From Annulohypoxylon bovei var. microspora (Eukaryota > Ascomycota > Sordariomycetes > Xylariales > Hypoxylaceae), in the NCBI GenBank assembly GCA_022836615.1, contig MU405305.1:1-64000 (forward strand): a stretch of DNA of 64,000 nucleotides. Reading direction: 5' to 3'. Shown here piece after piece: positions 26,712 through 37,691 of this stretch. The notes under the pieces are model-generated. The model searched no databases, was not told the DNA's origin, and worked only from the letters and a program-made list of their open reading frames with translations. The translations under genes and the position numbers were made by a program. Numbering within the stretch: position 1 is the stretch's first letter; every line of letters begins with the position of its first letter.

Positions 26712-27083
26712 CCGCCTATTTTCGAATATTCCGGTTTCTTGGCGACCTATTATTAAAAGGTCCTAACTGTCTTAAGTTAGTGGAATATGGGGGAAATTTA
26801 ACAACATCTGATTGAAATATCTCCACTCTTTTTATTGTAAAAATTTTCCAATTTTGCTAAGCTGTGTTAAAAATCTACAACCAATAACCACTCAAAGATA
26901 AGTTATCTATTTCTTACTAAATTCTTACTAATCTTCTTATCATTTTTTATCGAATTTCATTTAATATTGAAAACAATAGAGCCTCACCTTTACGCTAGTT
27001 ATAATCAGTAAAGCGCACCATAAAAAGTTTAGGATATTTTTAAAATAGGTCGCCAAGAAATCGGAATATTCGAAAATAGGCGG
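26712..27083. mobile_element. 372-bp mariner-type MITE with about 55-bp TIRs and TA duplication
   Basis: Positions 26712-26766 and the reverse complement of 27029-27083 match over about 55 bases with only a few differences. The ends read CCGCCTATTTTCGAATATTC and its complement. Both ends are flanked by TA (26710-26711 and 27084-27085), the target duplication of the Tc1/mariner/pogo superfamily. The interior is AT-rich and has no transposase frame, so the element is non-autonomous. The close match of the two arms suggests a fairly recent insertion or light RIP. Confidence 0.85.
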
Positions 27084-27150
27084 TAATAGAATATTAGCGC
27101 ACCTAGGTGTATGCGAAGGTGAAGATTATGTGAAAATTATGTGAAGCATG

Positions 27151-27171
27151 CTTTTTTTTTTTTTTTTTTTT
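27151..27171. repeat. Poly-T tract
   Basis: A run of about 20 T residues sits 70 bp past the MITE. It may be a poly-A tail left by a retroposed sequence on the minus strand or just a slippage tract. Confidence 0.6.
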
Positions 27172-27280
27172 GGGTGCAACCAGGAATCTGATTCAGGGTA
27201 ACAAGTTACACAGTGTGATTTATTCATATGCACACGGAAATCGTATAATAAGTGATAAGTGAATCAGATTGCTCTTATCG

Positions 27281-27296
27281 TATGTATGTATGTATG

Positions 27297-27326
<30 letters not shown>
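27281..27326. repeat. TATG tetranucleotide microsatellite
   Basis: About 11.5 perfect copies of TATG lie just downstream of the stop of the minus-strand reductase gene. The purity suggests a length-variable locus. Confidence 0.95.
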
Positions 27327-27328
<2 letters not shown>

Positions 27329-27458
27329 CATCCGAAGAAATATTAGATACGGAAGTACATAAACTACGGATATGTATCAATCATCCCCGCGCCTTTCCCG
27401 CGCCACCTCTCACAGCTCTCACAGTTTCCACTAACGCGACTCGTCCGCTTCAATGCCT

Positions 27459-28307
27459 TCATTTCTTGATGATCTGTTCAACACGATCCAATCGGGCTAT
27501 CTTCTTGACGAAGCCATCAAACAGTCCAAACGGCAGCACCGTTGAAACACGCGTCAAGAATGCCGATTCGCCCCGCCAGATAACCGGTGGCGGGTTGGCC
27601 TTCTGCAGGTCGTGAACTACGGCCTCCGCCCACTGCTCCGCCGGCATGCCCTGGCCTTCAAAGCCGCCTTGCCGCAGCGCCTTCTCCACCACTTCCCTCG
27701 CGGGCTCGTATATCGAGCCCTTAGGAAGCGTCGGGTTGTCCTTCTCCTGCAGGTTCTTGATCAGGTTGGTCCTGACGACGCCGGTCCTCAGGTCGACAAC
27801 CTTGATGCCGAAAGGTTGAAGTTCGAGACGGAGCGAATCTGAAAGCAAGGCTAGAGCGGCCTTCGAAGAATTGTAGATGGCCTGGAATGGGATGGTAGCG
27901 CTGGCTCCGATGGATGTTTGGTTGACGATCAGGGCGTTAGACGATTTCAGAAGAAGTGGCAAGAAAGCCTGGATCATGGCGAGATGGGCCCATACGTTCA
28001 GATCGTATAACTTTTTAGCATCGGCGATATTGGCGTCTACAACCGGCATAAGAAACTGGCTGCCAGCATTGTTGACTAGAATGTCAAGCGAGGGTATCTT
28101 GCTGACGGCATCAGTTATCGACTGTTGAGACTGTATGTCTAGCTGAAGCGTCTCGATCCCCGAAGAAGCGAGTAGCGTCATTTTAGCAGGGTTCCGTGCT
28201 GTGGCGTAAACGTGGAATCCAGCTTTGTGGAAGGCCACTGCCAGGGCAAACCCCATGCCACCATCTGAGCAGCCAGTTATCAGGACGGATCGCTTCGGAG
28301 TAGGCAT
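27459..28307 (-). CDS. Classical short-chain dehydrogenase, AYR1-like
   Basis: A single exon of 282 residues. The Rossmann glycine motif is TGCSDGGMG (11-19), followed by NNAG at 79-82, Ser132 and the active-site pair Tyr145-x3-Lys149 in YNSSKAAL. ARN after beta-2 (around 37-39) suggests NADPH. The TGCSDGGIG-type loop and overall length match fungal relatives of yeast Ayr1, the NADPH-dependent 1-acyldihydroxyacetone-phosphate reductase that makes lysophosphatidate in the ER or lipid droplets. A hydrophobic stretch near the C-terminus (VSTVLPFGLFDGFV) could anchor it to membrane. The family is broad, so the substrate stays open. It is followed downstream by a TATG microsatellite and a MITE. 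Confidence 0.88.
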   Translation of the reverse strand: MPTPKRSVLITGCSDGGMGFALAVAFHKAGFHVYATARNPAKMTLLASSGIETLQLDIQSQQSITDAVSKIPSLDILVNNAGSQFLMPVVDANIADAKKLYDLNVWAHLAMIQAFLPLLLKSSNALIVNQTSIGASATIPFQAIYNSSKAALALLSDSLRLELQPFGIKVVDLRTGVVRTNLIKNLQEKDNPTLPKGSIYEPAREVVEKALRQGGFEGQGMPAEQWAEAVVHDLQKANPPPVIWRGESAFLTRVSTVLPFGLFDGFVKKIARLDRVEQIIKK

Positions 28308-29077
28308 ATCTGCGATTTATCGAAATATATTGAAGGGAAACTGGTTTACAACTTGACGGTACATGATGCGTGAGATCAGAATGGGCGGCATGAGACTAAT
28401 GTAATGAGCTGGATTGTATTTATATTTCATTATAACTTGATACTAGTAGCTCAAAGACTATCACAGATTACCCCATAGATGGAATCGGAATGAATTTCCA
28501 TACCGTGACTGGAGTATCACGCACATGAAGCTGGAGAGCTAGGAGAGTAAGGGACCCGTAATAAACGTGTAGGATACGTACCGAAATTGCCGAATCCGGT
28601 AGGCGGGCTAATCCAAATTTCAGCTTAGCGCAGCCGTTAATTATGTCCGGCCTAACCTTCTCCCCCGTATCATCCCGCCTTCGGATTTTAAGTTGATGAG
28701 GGGGCAAATTAAGCTTCTTAGTCAGCTTATACACGTTAATCGAACCGCAGTACAAACTACTTTATACACCATTTGCTTAAAGCTCCTTAATGCTCATACA
28801 CTAATGCGTTACAGCTCTTTAATGCCGAATTTCCAAGGTTTTTATAAAACTAAAAGATGATTGTGGATTCCTTTTCCCGCTTACATACTTTTTACATAAA
28901 TCACATCTATGTGTTATCCACACGGTCACGCATTTTGGGCACCGTAACTATCAGCCTATGAGAAAAGGGGTTGTCATAATATACCTCGCTAAATACGCGC
29001 TTTTCTAATCTCAATGACGCTCCTGTTCCAAATCCACGGACCAGTCAAACCATCCTACCACCAAGTGTGAGGCACAG
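28308..29077. other. Intergenic region, reductase promoter
   Basis: It holds the reductase promoter and the 3' UTR of the Cas1-type gene. A 95-codon open frame at 28468-28755 on the minus strand has no recognisable content. Two near-copies of AGCTCyTTAATGC lie at about 28780-28825. Confidence 0.5.
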
Positions 29078-31637
29078 CTAGTCCGCCATGATCAAAGAGC
29101 TGACAACGGCAACTCCCATCCAGCCAACATACACTAAAATCTCATGAAACCACATTTCCTTCATATTTTGCGTCCACATCTGCCACAGCATGAAGAAAAT
29201 CCATCCTTTTGACAGGTCGCGCGCGAGGATATTCGTAGCCCAATGCGTCATAATAGCGAGGCCGATGAACGCCGTAGTGAACAGCACAATCTCGAAACGC
29301 CGTCCCTAGAAGTCGTCCCAGAGCCCAAATGTGTGCTTCGCGGTTGCGCTGCCACCGAGCCAGACGTGGTACTGCAGTACGTATGTCTCGAGCGATATGC
29401 GACCTAAGGCAGCCGGTAGCGTGAGATATACATCTCTTATCCCGGGGAGCGAGTTCCGGAGCACGACGAAGGACAGGATCGGAATCCAGGATATGAATGG
29501 ATGGACCTTGTTGTAATTCACTTTCTGGTGTAGAGTTGTCTGTGTGGCACCGAAGAAGACTATGAGACTCACAGCGCAGAGAAGGTGGAGCACGCGTCTT
29601 CTATTCGACGAGAAGAAGGATCTGGCGTTGTTGAAGGGGATAATGGGCCCTGATCCGCGAACGGAGGCATTGTGGACAAAAGCCGCCACGACGGTCCCAA
29701 CGAAGATGATGTACCGATCTAGAAGTAGCCTGAAGCGCATTTCCCTGGCATCCCAGTTTACGTTGAAAAGAACGTGCGAGGCCCTGGCAGCAGATTCGAG
29801 GACGCCATGTGATGAAATCAAGTTAACGGTTACCATAGCTGTCAATATCACCTTTGCGATCAACCAACGCATATTATTGTTGCAGCGCCGGAAGATACGG
29901 AGCATACCATATAGAACAAGGTACCAGAACGTGATGACCGGCGAGAAGTAGTATAAGGTATAATCGGTCTGCATCACATATGGTAAGAGGGCGCTTAGTA
30001 TGTTTAAGCGAAATAGGACTACCATGACACGATTGAAAGAGAAGTCGTTCGTCTTTAGTAGGTACAGGGTATGGCCGTACGCGGTGAGGTAGAAGTATCC
30101 AGATATGAATAATCGGATGATCTTATACACCCATAGCGACTGAGATGCATAGTGGTAATGGTAGAGCAGAATGAACCCCTGCATCAAGCCTTTGATCTCG
30201 TTGGAATGATCCCTTGATAGATACCCTGGGTCATGGTAGCCCTGCTGTTCTGGGTTGCGTTCTTCTTTGAGCCCTCTCGCTGACCCATCTGGCAACTCTG
30301 TTGGCTGGGGATTTTTTCTCATTGAGAAGATGCTAACCACCAGCCAAGAAAGGCACATGGCAACGAACATGGCAGGTTGATAGTGGCGTTCCGATTTGCC
30401 TATAAAGGTGGTCATATCGTAGTAAAAACAAGAAAAGAGGGTGAAAACGATAGCTTTAGCGGCGTTCAATATAGTATGCTCATGCATGGGCACGCGTAGG
30501 AACATTTCGAGTGGGAGGGAAGCAATCCCTACCAATACCACTACCAACCTTAGCAACCCAAACATGAGGTTCATTTGAATGGGAACACAGCAGGTGCCTT
30601 TGAAAGAGCGGCTGCGACTCCTGAGAGTGTTACAACGTGCATTGATGGCAACATCAAGTTTGTGTGCCGCCACACTATCCGAAACATGTAAACCATCCAC
30701 GGCAAAGTCATTTCCCGAACCGACCGACAGTCTGTTATACGCCCAAGGTATATGCGATGACTGGTTCCAAGAGAGCTGTGAAAGGTACTCGTTCATCTCC
30801 CTAATTCGTGGTGGCGTGATGGTTTGAAACCGGCTAGAAGACAAATTTTGGTACTCTGGAACCTGGACTGGAGCTAACAAAATCTGGTTTGCAATATCAT
30901 CAGGACCAAAAATAAGATCTAAAGGCATATTCCCTTCAAGCCTGTCCGATATGAATGGAGTGATGCGGTCGATTCCGCGTTTGAATATGTCTAGGTAGTC
31001 ATCCCCACCATACCGAGCGGCCCAGAGCCCTGGTGCGCTCAAGAGGATCAATGCAGGGGATATGTCATCTTTCCTCTTGGTGGTCCTCTGTTTTCGAGGT
31101 GTAGGTTGAGCGTGGAAACTCTTCAATATGTTCTCTAGTTTAGTGGAATTCAGCCAGGGGTCCCAAATAAATTCGAGTTTTAAGCCTTCAGTCTCGAATG
31201 CCACATCTTGATGATTCGGTCCAGAGTTGCTCGTATTCCCAATCTCAACTCTCACTTGGCCAGGTTCGAGTCTTTCTGCAGCAGCCCAGAAGACTTGGCG
31301 AATAGTAGAGTCTCCCACGAAAACAACCTTTCGGCCGTCTAGGCAAGCATGGAGAGCGCTGCTTGGGTATTCGACCATACGACAGTCCTTGGGTTCCCAT
31401 TTCTTCGAGCCGTCCGAGGTCAAAGGTGACCACGATCCATCATGTAAGAGAGCTCGACAACGGTAAGGATCGTATCGACCTGTTAGGTTATTAGAATTTA
31501 TACAGTTTCAGGTTAGACAATCTTAGCTTATTGTTAATGAGCCTCATACCAATTTTGTCCTGATGGCTTTGTTGAAGTATATAAACCAACAGTAATGAAA
31601 AGGCTGTAGTAAGCCTAACCCAGGGTTTCATGAACAT
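29078..31637 (-). CDS. Cas1-type membrane O-acetyltransferase, cut by an in-frame TAG
   Basis: Exon 1 is 31637-31550 and exon 2 runs from 31479 to a TAG at 29308-29306, giving 753 residues. The N-terminus has one membrane segment, then DPYRCRALLHDGSW and a GDS motif FVGDSTIRQ (Ser87) of an SGNH/TBL-like lumenal domain. Many membrane helices follow, with the family motif YVLQYHVWLGG near the end. This layout is that of Cas1p of Cryptococcus (capsule glucuronoxylomannan O-acetylation) and human CASD1. Past the TAG the same frame stays open for 75 codons, to TAG at 29080-29078, and encodes two more hydrophobic segments, as expected of the family's C-terminus. So the gene is either broken by a nonsense change, read through, or spliced around the stop. 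The only in-frame GT-AG candidate found (60 nt, weak GTCTGG donor) would delete the HxW motif. Confidence 0.85.
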
Positions 31638-32906
31638 GATGAGTTCAAAATTGATCCGATTTGAAATGCTAAAAAATCAGATAGGAATAAGAGAATGGGA
31701 ATAATAAAGAGTGAAGCCTGGAGATTCATGTTTTTACAGAAATGACGAGGTACTGTATATTTTTCATTATCTGCATGTTCGATATCTATTCAGGCGGTCA
31801 CAATGCAGCCGTGTGGTTCTTCACTTCTCCCGTAACAAAAGTAAGAGAGGGAAGTCGGGAGTCCATGACTTTAGGGGTTTTGCGCCTTCTTATTCCAAGA
31901 AGCATTGAATGACAACATGCGAGTCTACAGATCTTGAAAGTATACAAATGAGACGGTCCTTCACTACTAACCCGCCCGGCTGTCTTCTAAGGTTCTTATG
32001 TTGATAGATGCATTTGATATGGTGACATTTTGTGATTGGTTTTATCAGTGTAGGGATTCTGTGTAGGGATTCTGGGTGGCAGGTACCGTGCTTAATCAGG
32101 GGGTGGCTAGTAACTAAACAAACTGTGGCTGTGGCTATGACTGTGGCTAGAGCTATACCCCACAACGACCAGATCTCGTCGGAAAACACCCAAAAAATTT
32201 TGTGCTCCCAAATTTCTTTCATTTTCTTACCGAGTTAGCAGAGTCAACTTGAACCGGACGCCTCTGACCACAATCAGTTATCATCGCCTTAAAGCTATTC
32301 GCTTCTAATTCAAAGATTTAACCGATTCGGATTCTTACACACCATTAAAATAATGTGTTCTTGAACAGGTAAAAAAAAAAGGTAATTAAAGTTTTGGCTA
32401 AGTCATCGCGCGTTACAATGAAGTCATCGAATTGTAATGGTCGGATCTTTTTAAACTTCTATCTGATTTTGTCTTTTGCCATGCTCGGTCAGCCTCGATA
32501 ACCCACGTCTGATCTGGAGCCGGATACCTCGCTTGAGCGTATGAGACAAGACCAAACTCTACAACGATCTTTGAGTACGGGACCTCCTGGTGATTAGCGT
32601 CGAGGCTCTCGTAATTTATCAGTTGTAACATATTCCACAGCTGTGGGGGTTAAGTTTATTATTTCGCATTAGTTCCTACACTGCTATCAATGAATATCTT
32701 AGATTATGAACGCCACTTTCAAACTCGTATATTGATGAATCGTCACATGCTTGGTCTAACATGTCGAATCCTATTTGTGCCATAGTTCGAAGCCCTTTCA
32801 TTAATACTCCATAAAACAAATGCAATCTAACATATTGTCTGCCATAACCTAATCATTGTGTTTCGTAATACAGACACTAATCACACATGACTTAAACCAT
32901 CATCCT
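31638..32906. other. Intergenic region without a recognised gene
   Basis: About 1.3 kb that should include the Cas1-type promoter and the carboxypeptidase 3' UTR. It holds small tandem repeats: TGTAGGGATTCT twice at about 32050-32073 and CTGTGGCT-type words at 32122-32150. A 72-codon minus-strand frame at 32413-32631 matches nothing I know. Confidence 0.5.
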
Positions 32907-34570
32907 TTAAGCGTACCATTCACCTCCTAGCCACCTGTTGAACAGGTTCAAAGAACCCTCGGGCTGGTTGAACGGAACCATGTGGCCGGCCTGGTAGATG
33001 CGAGCGAAGGTAAAGTTACCACTGCTCTTCACCTCTCCGTACTTGTCAGAGCCGGTTGAGAGGTCCTCCATACTAGCAGCGTTGAAGCTCTTCTTGCCAG
33101 ACCACTCAAGAGCCTCCGACCAAGCTTTGTTGCCAAGCCAGTTGCAGATGTAGTCAGCATCACCAGCGTAGATAAGAACTGGGATCTGCTTGATGATGTC
33201 AGGAACAAGGCGGTGGAACGGCTTAGACCAGTCACCCTGGAACAAGAAGTTCCTGTTGATATCGGTGTTGCAACTCTCGTAGTTCTGGACCTCAGCGCCG
33301 ACAGCCTTGATGACCTTATCCTGGTTTAGGTATTGGCTGATCCAAGCAGTTTCAGTATAGCAAAGGTTTTCCTGATCCTGGCACTTCTCACGGATATCGT
33401 AGACGTTGTATCCGGTGCGCTGGAAAGGACCAATCATGGCATTGTTGCAGTAGATAGCGCTGGGAACGCAAGACCAAACGCTCTCAGATTCGTAGCAGCT
33501 TGAGATAAGAGATTGGCAACGAGGAAGAGCGTTGTCCATCGACTGACACTCACTCTCGTCGAGCACCGCCTTGTAGCCACCCTCACCACAGGCCATGGGG
33601 CGGTACTGAGCATATTGGGTGTAGGGATCCGTCAAGCCATTGCCGATGGCAATGCTCTGCAAGTTGATGTTGCGGTTCTTGTGCGACAAGATCTCGGAGG
33701 CAAAGACGGGAATGTAGTGACCGGCATACGATTCTCCAGCAATGTGGAATGGTTGCTCGGTGTATTCAGGGAAGTTGTGGAAGAACAGAGTCAGGAGAGC
33801 GTAGATGTCCTTGCTTGCGGCGACCGTGTTGTAGACAGGGTTGCTGCTGTAGGAGTAGCCGGTGTTGACGGGTTGGTCGATGAAGATAACAGATGCATTG
33901 CTATTCCACGAGTAGTCGTTGTACTTGAGCGAGCCATCCTTATTGACGCTAGACGGTCCCAGTTCCATGAACAGACCCATCATAGAAGAGCAACCGGGGC
34001 CGCCGTTCAGCCATAGTACTACGGGGTCGGTCTTTGGGTCGTTTCGAGATTCAAAGAACCCTATGTAGGCATCATTAGTTGGCGTTCTAACTAGAAATCT
34101 AAGTTGAATGACTTACAGTAGAATAGATGCTTGTCATCAGCGTTGTCGTCAAGGTATCCACTGTATTGTTTCACCTTGTCTACGCCGAGCTCGGATGGGT
34201 CGATGTTCTTTGCTCGGAGATTGTAGGCCTCAAGAGAGCCATCTACCTTTCGATGCTTGACACCATCCGTCTCAACCCACATGCTCTGGACATCAGCACC
34301 CTTGATGACATGATCCCATTCCTTGTCGGGGCGGCGCTGATGAGCCTTGGGGTAGGATATGAGGTTAGAGGCCTTTTCGTAGAAGCCGGGGACCAAGAGG
34401 CTCATTTCATCCCAGAGTCCCTTGGCAGCAGCTGGCATCTCCCCAAAGGCACTGCCGATGTGGTCGAAGGGCTTCTTGACGGCATCGCTGATGCCACCAA
34501 GAACCTTCTGTTCTTGCGCAAAGGCCGCCGAGCTGGCGCCTAGCAGCAGGGCAGAGCTAGCTACTCTCAT
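32907..34570 (-). CDS. cpyA: Vacuolar serine carboxypeptidase Y precursor
   Basis: Two exons, 34570-34117 and 34060-32907, joined over a 56-bp intron, give 535 residues, the usual length for fungal CPY. There is a signal peptide (about 1-18, MRVASSALLLGASSAAFA), then a propeptide to about residue 130, then the S10 peptidase domain. The oxyanion block WLNGGPGCSS, catalytic Ser262 in GESYAGHY, Asp454 in YAGDADYICNW and His511 in QAGHMVP are all present, as are many Cys for disulphides. Family knowledge says it is sorted to the vacuole, activated by proteinase A and removes C-terminal residues from peptides. It is divergent from the SDO1 gene with about 0.9 kb between the starts. Confidence 0.96.
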
Positions 34571-35488
34571 GGTGGTAGCAAGCGACGTTCGACTAACTAC
34601 CAGAATTGAAGATGACTATTGTGGTAATGGTAAAGATGATGATGGATTGGATGAGTTGAGGAAAGAAAAGATTGGATGAAAGATTGAGAATGATTGTTGA
34701 CGATGGGATGATACAAATAACAATGAGCGAGAAGGGAAGATTGGGGAAGCTCCAAGCACTGAGATATGGATGGGCGATGAAACGGGACGGGGAACGAGAA
34801 CCCGACTGGTCAGAGACAGCACTTGAGGTCAGTGGCTAGCCAACCACTAGCATTTGGGTGCCTTGAGTAAGTTACCCCTTATTGCTTACAGGGGAACTTT
34901 CCCACCTGTTGAATATGGGATCATGGACCCACTAATGCTAGTGAGTAACTTGCTCGCCCTACCTTAAACACATTAGATTACGCCAGCTGGGCTCTGGGCT
35001 GCCGGGTTATGTTATCAAGCTTCGTGTCGCGTGATAGACCGAGGGGTACATCGCGATAAGCGTCATAGGTCACGATTAGTGTACCGACTAACCTATATGG
35101 AGCAGGTATCTTTAACCTACGATTTATGATTAATAGGTAAATATGATCCAGTCATATATGCCTTCATGAATCAGTTATTAGAACTGCACTGCTGAGTTGT
35201 TCCTGCGTCCTAGGTATGTACCTTGCCTAAGACTCGGGAAGCTTCCAAGTTATGTGTTGGCTTGTGATCCATGGATGGGTCAATATGTCGGTAAGGTTAA
35301 GTAAGGTACTACCGATTTCTAAGGTCCTCCGCCCCACGAGCCCGGAGCAACCTTATTTCTGGTTCTGGAGAAATTACGGGTTTATGAATTTTAAACTAAG
35401 GATATGCACGTTTCTTTATGATATCTGACTTTGTGCATGCTTATTAAAATATCATCAACTTACAACTTTCTAATCGCAAGAAGTCAAA
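34571..35488. promoter_or_regulatory. Divergent promoter, carboxypeptidase Y and SDO1
   Basis: The 918 bp between two outward-pointing start codons hold no coding frame. Purine-rich sequence at 34640-34700 (pyrimidine-rich on the sense strand) probably forms the CPY leader. Several TAGGTA-type words lie around 35130-35225. Confidence 0.55.
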
Positions 35489-36640
35489 ATGTCCCGCCAA
35501 ATAAACCAGCCAGGTGAGTAAGATGACGATAGTCTATATCATGAAGACGTTCTATTTTCAAATATATATCTCTCGTTTCCTTATGGTTTGCATATATGCT
35601 AATATATCGCAGTATGTACCTAATTAGACCCCACCGTCCCCGTCAGCATCTCCCCGCGTTTTATACGCCGATCCGGATTTTTGATAGTCGCAAAGAGTTT
35701 GCGCCTGGGTAGAGGGGAAGGCTAATATAATTACTAGTCTAATCAAATACGGCTTACGAACGTCTCGCTTGTGCGCTTGAAGAAAGGCAAGAAGCGCTTC
35801 GAGATCGCCTGTTATAAGAACAAAGTGCTAGAATGGCGATCGGGTATCGAGACCGATCTCGATGAGGTTTTACAGATTCCCAATGTCTTCCTAAACGTCT
35901 CCAAAGGACAGACGGCACCCTCTGCAGAGCTTGGAAAGGCGTTCGGGAAGGACAAACCTCTCAACGACATTATCCTCGAAATCCTGAATAAAGGCGAGCT
36001 GCAAGTTGGAGAGAAAGAGCGCGCAGCGCAGCTAGATAGAGTACACAATGAAGTCGTTGGTATCGTGGCGAGTAAGCTAGTAGATCCGCGGACGAAGCGA
36101 GTCTATACTACCGGCATGATTGATAAGGCGCTAGATATGCTAAGTTCTCAGGCGCATCAGCAAGGAGACAAGAAGGGCACAGACACAGGTAGCGGCGTGG
36201 GAACACCGGCGACGGGCGATGATGCAGAAGCGAAACCGAGAACAAAGGAGCACAACTGGACTGGTGTCGTCACGACCAAGAGCGCAAAGAGTCAGGCTCT
36301 TGAAGCCATGAAAGCTCTGATTGCACACCAACCTATCCCGGTTACCAGGGCGCGGATGAAGCTTAGGATTACGTGCTCAACGAACGTTCTAAAGCAGGCA
36401 GTCAAGGTAGCGAAGGGTGGAGATACAGATGGGGAGCAGAAAGCTCCTGGAACCGTGAAGGACAAGATTTTGAGTTATGTTGAGCAGGTAGAAACACAAG
36501 ATGTTGTCGGGTCAGAGTGGGAGGTGGTCGGGTTTGTCGAGCCTGGCGCTTTCAAAGGCCTATCCGACTTCGTAGGCAACGAAACCAAGGGCCAAGGAAG
36601 AGTCGAGGTCCTCGACATGGCAGTAACTCATGAAGATTAG
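35489..36640 (+). CDS. SDO1: SBDS/Sdo1 ribosome maturation protein
   Basis: The main exon 35738-36640 encodes NQIRLTNVSLVRLKKGKKRF and onward through all three SBDS domains (300 residues from 35738). SBDS/Sdo1 works with the GTPase Efl1 to release Tif6/eIF6 from late 60S subunits. A low-complexity Gly/Thr/Asp insert at about residues 140-160 separates the N-terminal FYSH part from the rest. The upstream ATG exon 35489-35513 (MSRQINQP) fits the family N-terminus INQPSNQIKLTNV. Its GTGAGT donor leaves phase 1, while the TACTAG acceptor at 35737 needs phase 0, so a direct splice meets a stop. A micro-exon between them (for example 35628-35635 or 35628-35641), or a one-base error, would solve it. 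The body of the gene is certain. The first junction is not. Confidence 0.88.
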
Positions 36641-37011
36641 GGAACTGAATTTTAGCATTCATGAATCATGAACTCGGATATCCAAAATATTTTGGCAGCA
36701 TGGCACTGATAGGCTTGGTACGGCATAGAGAAAAAAGGGCACGCTGCAAGATTTCAGACTGCTGCGGCTTAATATCACACATATCTTATCACATGTTCAT
36801 TTCCAAGTAATTTTAAGTGTGTTGGTCACAACGATGTCTCCTTTCTCTTTAGAGTACACCTATATGACTTTCCGAATCCGATGAATAAATCCCCGAGTGC
36901 AATGTAATTCAGTAGAAACGTCGATGCAGTAATTTCAGTCCAGCCTTCACGCCTGTCCATCCGCATAGAATGATCTGAACCAATGAAACCATGCTGCCAC
37001 CACCAGATATT
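36641..37011. other. Convergent 3' UTR region, SDO1 and RPS18
   Basis: The 371 bp lie between two facing stop codons and hold no gene. AT-rich sequence with AATAAA-like words (ATGAATAAATC at about 36880) could serve as polyadenylation signals. Confidence 0.6.
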
Positions 37012-37691
37012 TTAACCACCCTTCTTCTTGGAGACACCGACAGTCCGGCCGCGACGACCAGTCGTCTTGGTGTGCTGACCACGGACACGTAGGCCCCAGT
37101 AATGTCGGAGACCACGGTGGGCACGGATCTTCTTCAGGCGCTCGAGATCATCACGTAGCTTGGAGTCGACACCGTTTGCTAGGACCTGGGAGCTCTTGCC
37201 GTCGGTGATGTCGCGCTGTCGGTTAAGGAACCATGCGGGGATCTTGTACTGGGTAGGGTTCTGGAGGATAGTGACGATTCGCTCAAGCTCTTCGGAGGTA
37301 AGTTCACCAGCGCTACACAATATTTCATTAGCCTTCAATTCGCCTTGTCCAAGAAACCAGCGAGCAATACATACCGTTTGTTTAGGTCGACATCGGCCTT
37401 CTTGCAGACCAAGTTGGAGTATCGTCGACCGACACCCTTGATTCGGGTCATGGCGTACATGACCTTCTCCTTGCCATCGACGTTCGTGTTGAGGAGACGT
37501 AAGATCTATTGAGATACTGGTTAGTCACAGCTACCCATGATCATTAAGTCATGGATCAATGATGATAATGGGCCGCGAATTCGTGCAACGCCCGGTCGCA
37601 ACGGAAAACAATCAAGGCGAGGCGCGTAAATTAAATAACGGGATTCACTTACGAACTGGAAGTTCGTCTTCTCTCCGGAGACGAGCGACAT
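37012..37691 (-). CDS. RPS18: 40S ribosomal protein uS13 (S18)
   Basis: Three exons on the minus strand, 37691-37653, 37505-37375 and 37312-37012, give 156 residues. The sequence begins MSLVSGEKTNFQF and continues ILRLLNTNVDGKEKVMYAMT, RIKGVGRRYSNLVCKKADVD and, at the end, RGQHTKTTGRRGRTVGVSKK, all standard for eukaryotic uS13, which sits in the 40S head and contacts the P-site tRNA. The first exon is only 13 codons, followed by a 147-bp intron, longer than others here and typical of fungal ribosomal protein genes. The basic Lys-rich tail is complete. It is convergent with SDO1. Confidence 0.97.

Noticed and set aside
28468..28755. 95-codon minus-strand frame upstream of the reductase
   Set aside because: No recognisable motif, lies across a promoter, and ends without conserved features.
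37506..37652. snoRNA inside the long RPS18 first intron
   Set aside because: A C-box-like ATGATGA occurs only on the opposite strand and no matching D box or terminal stem was found.
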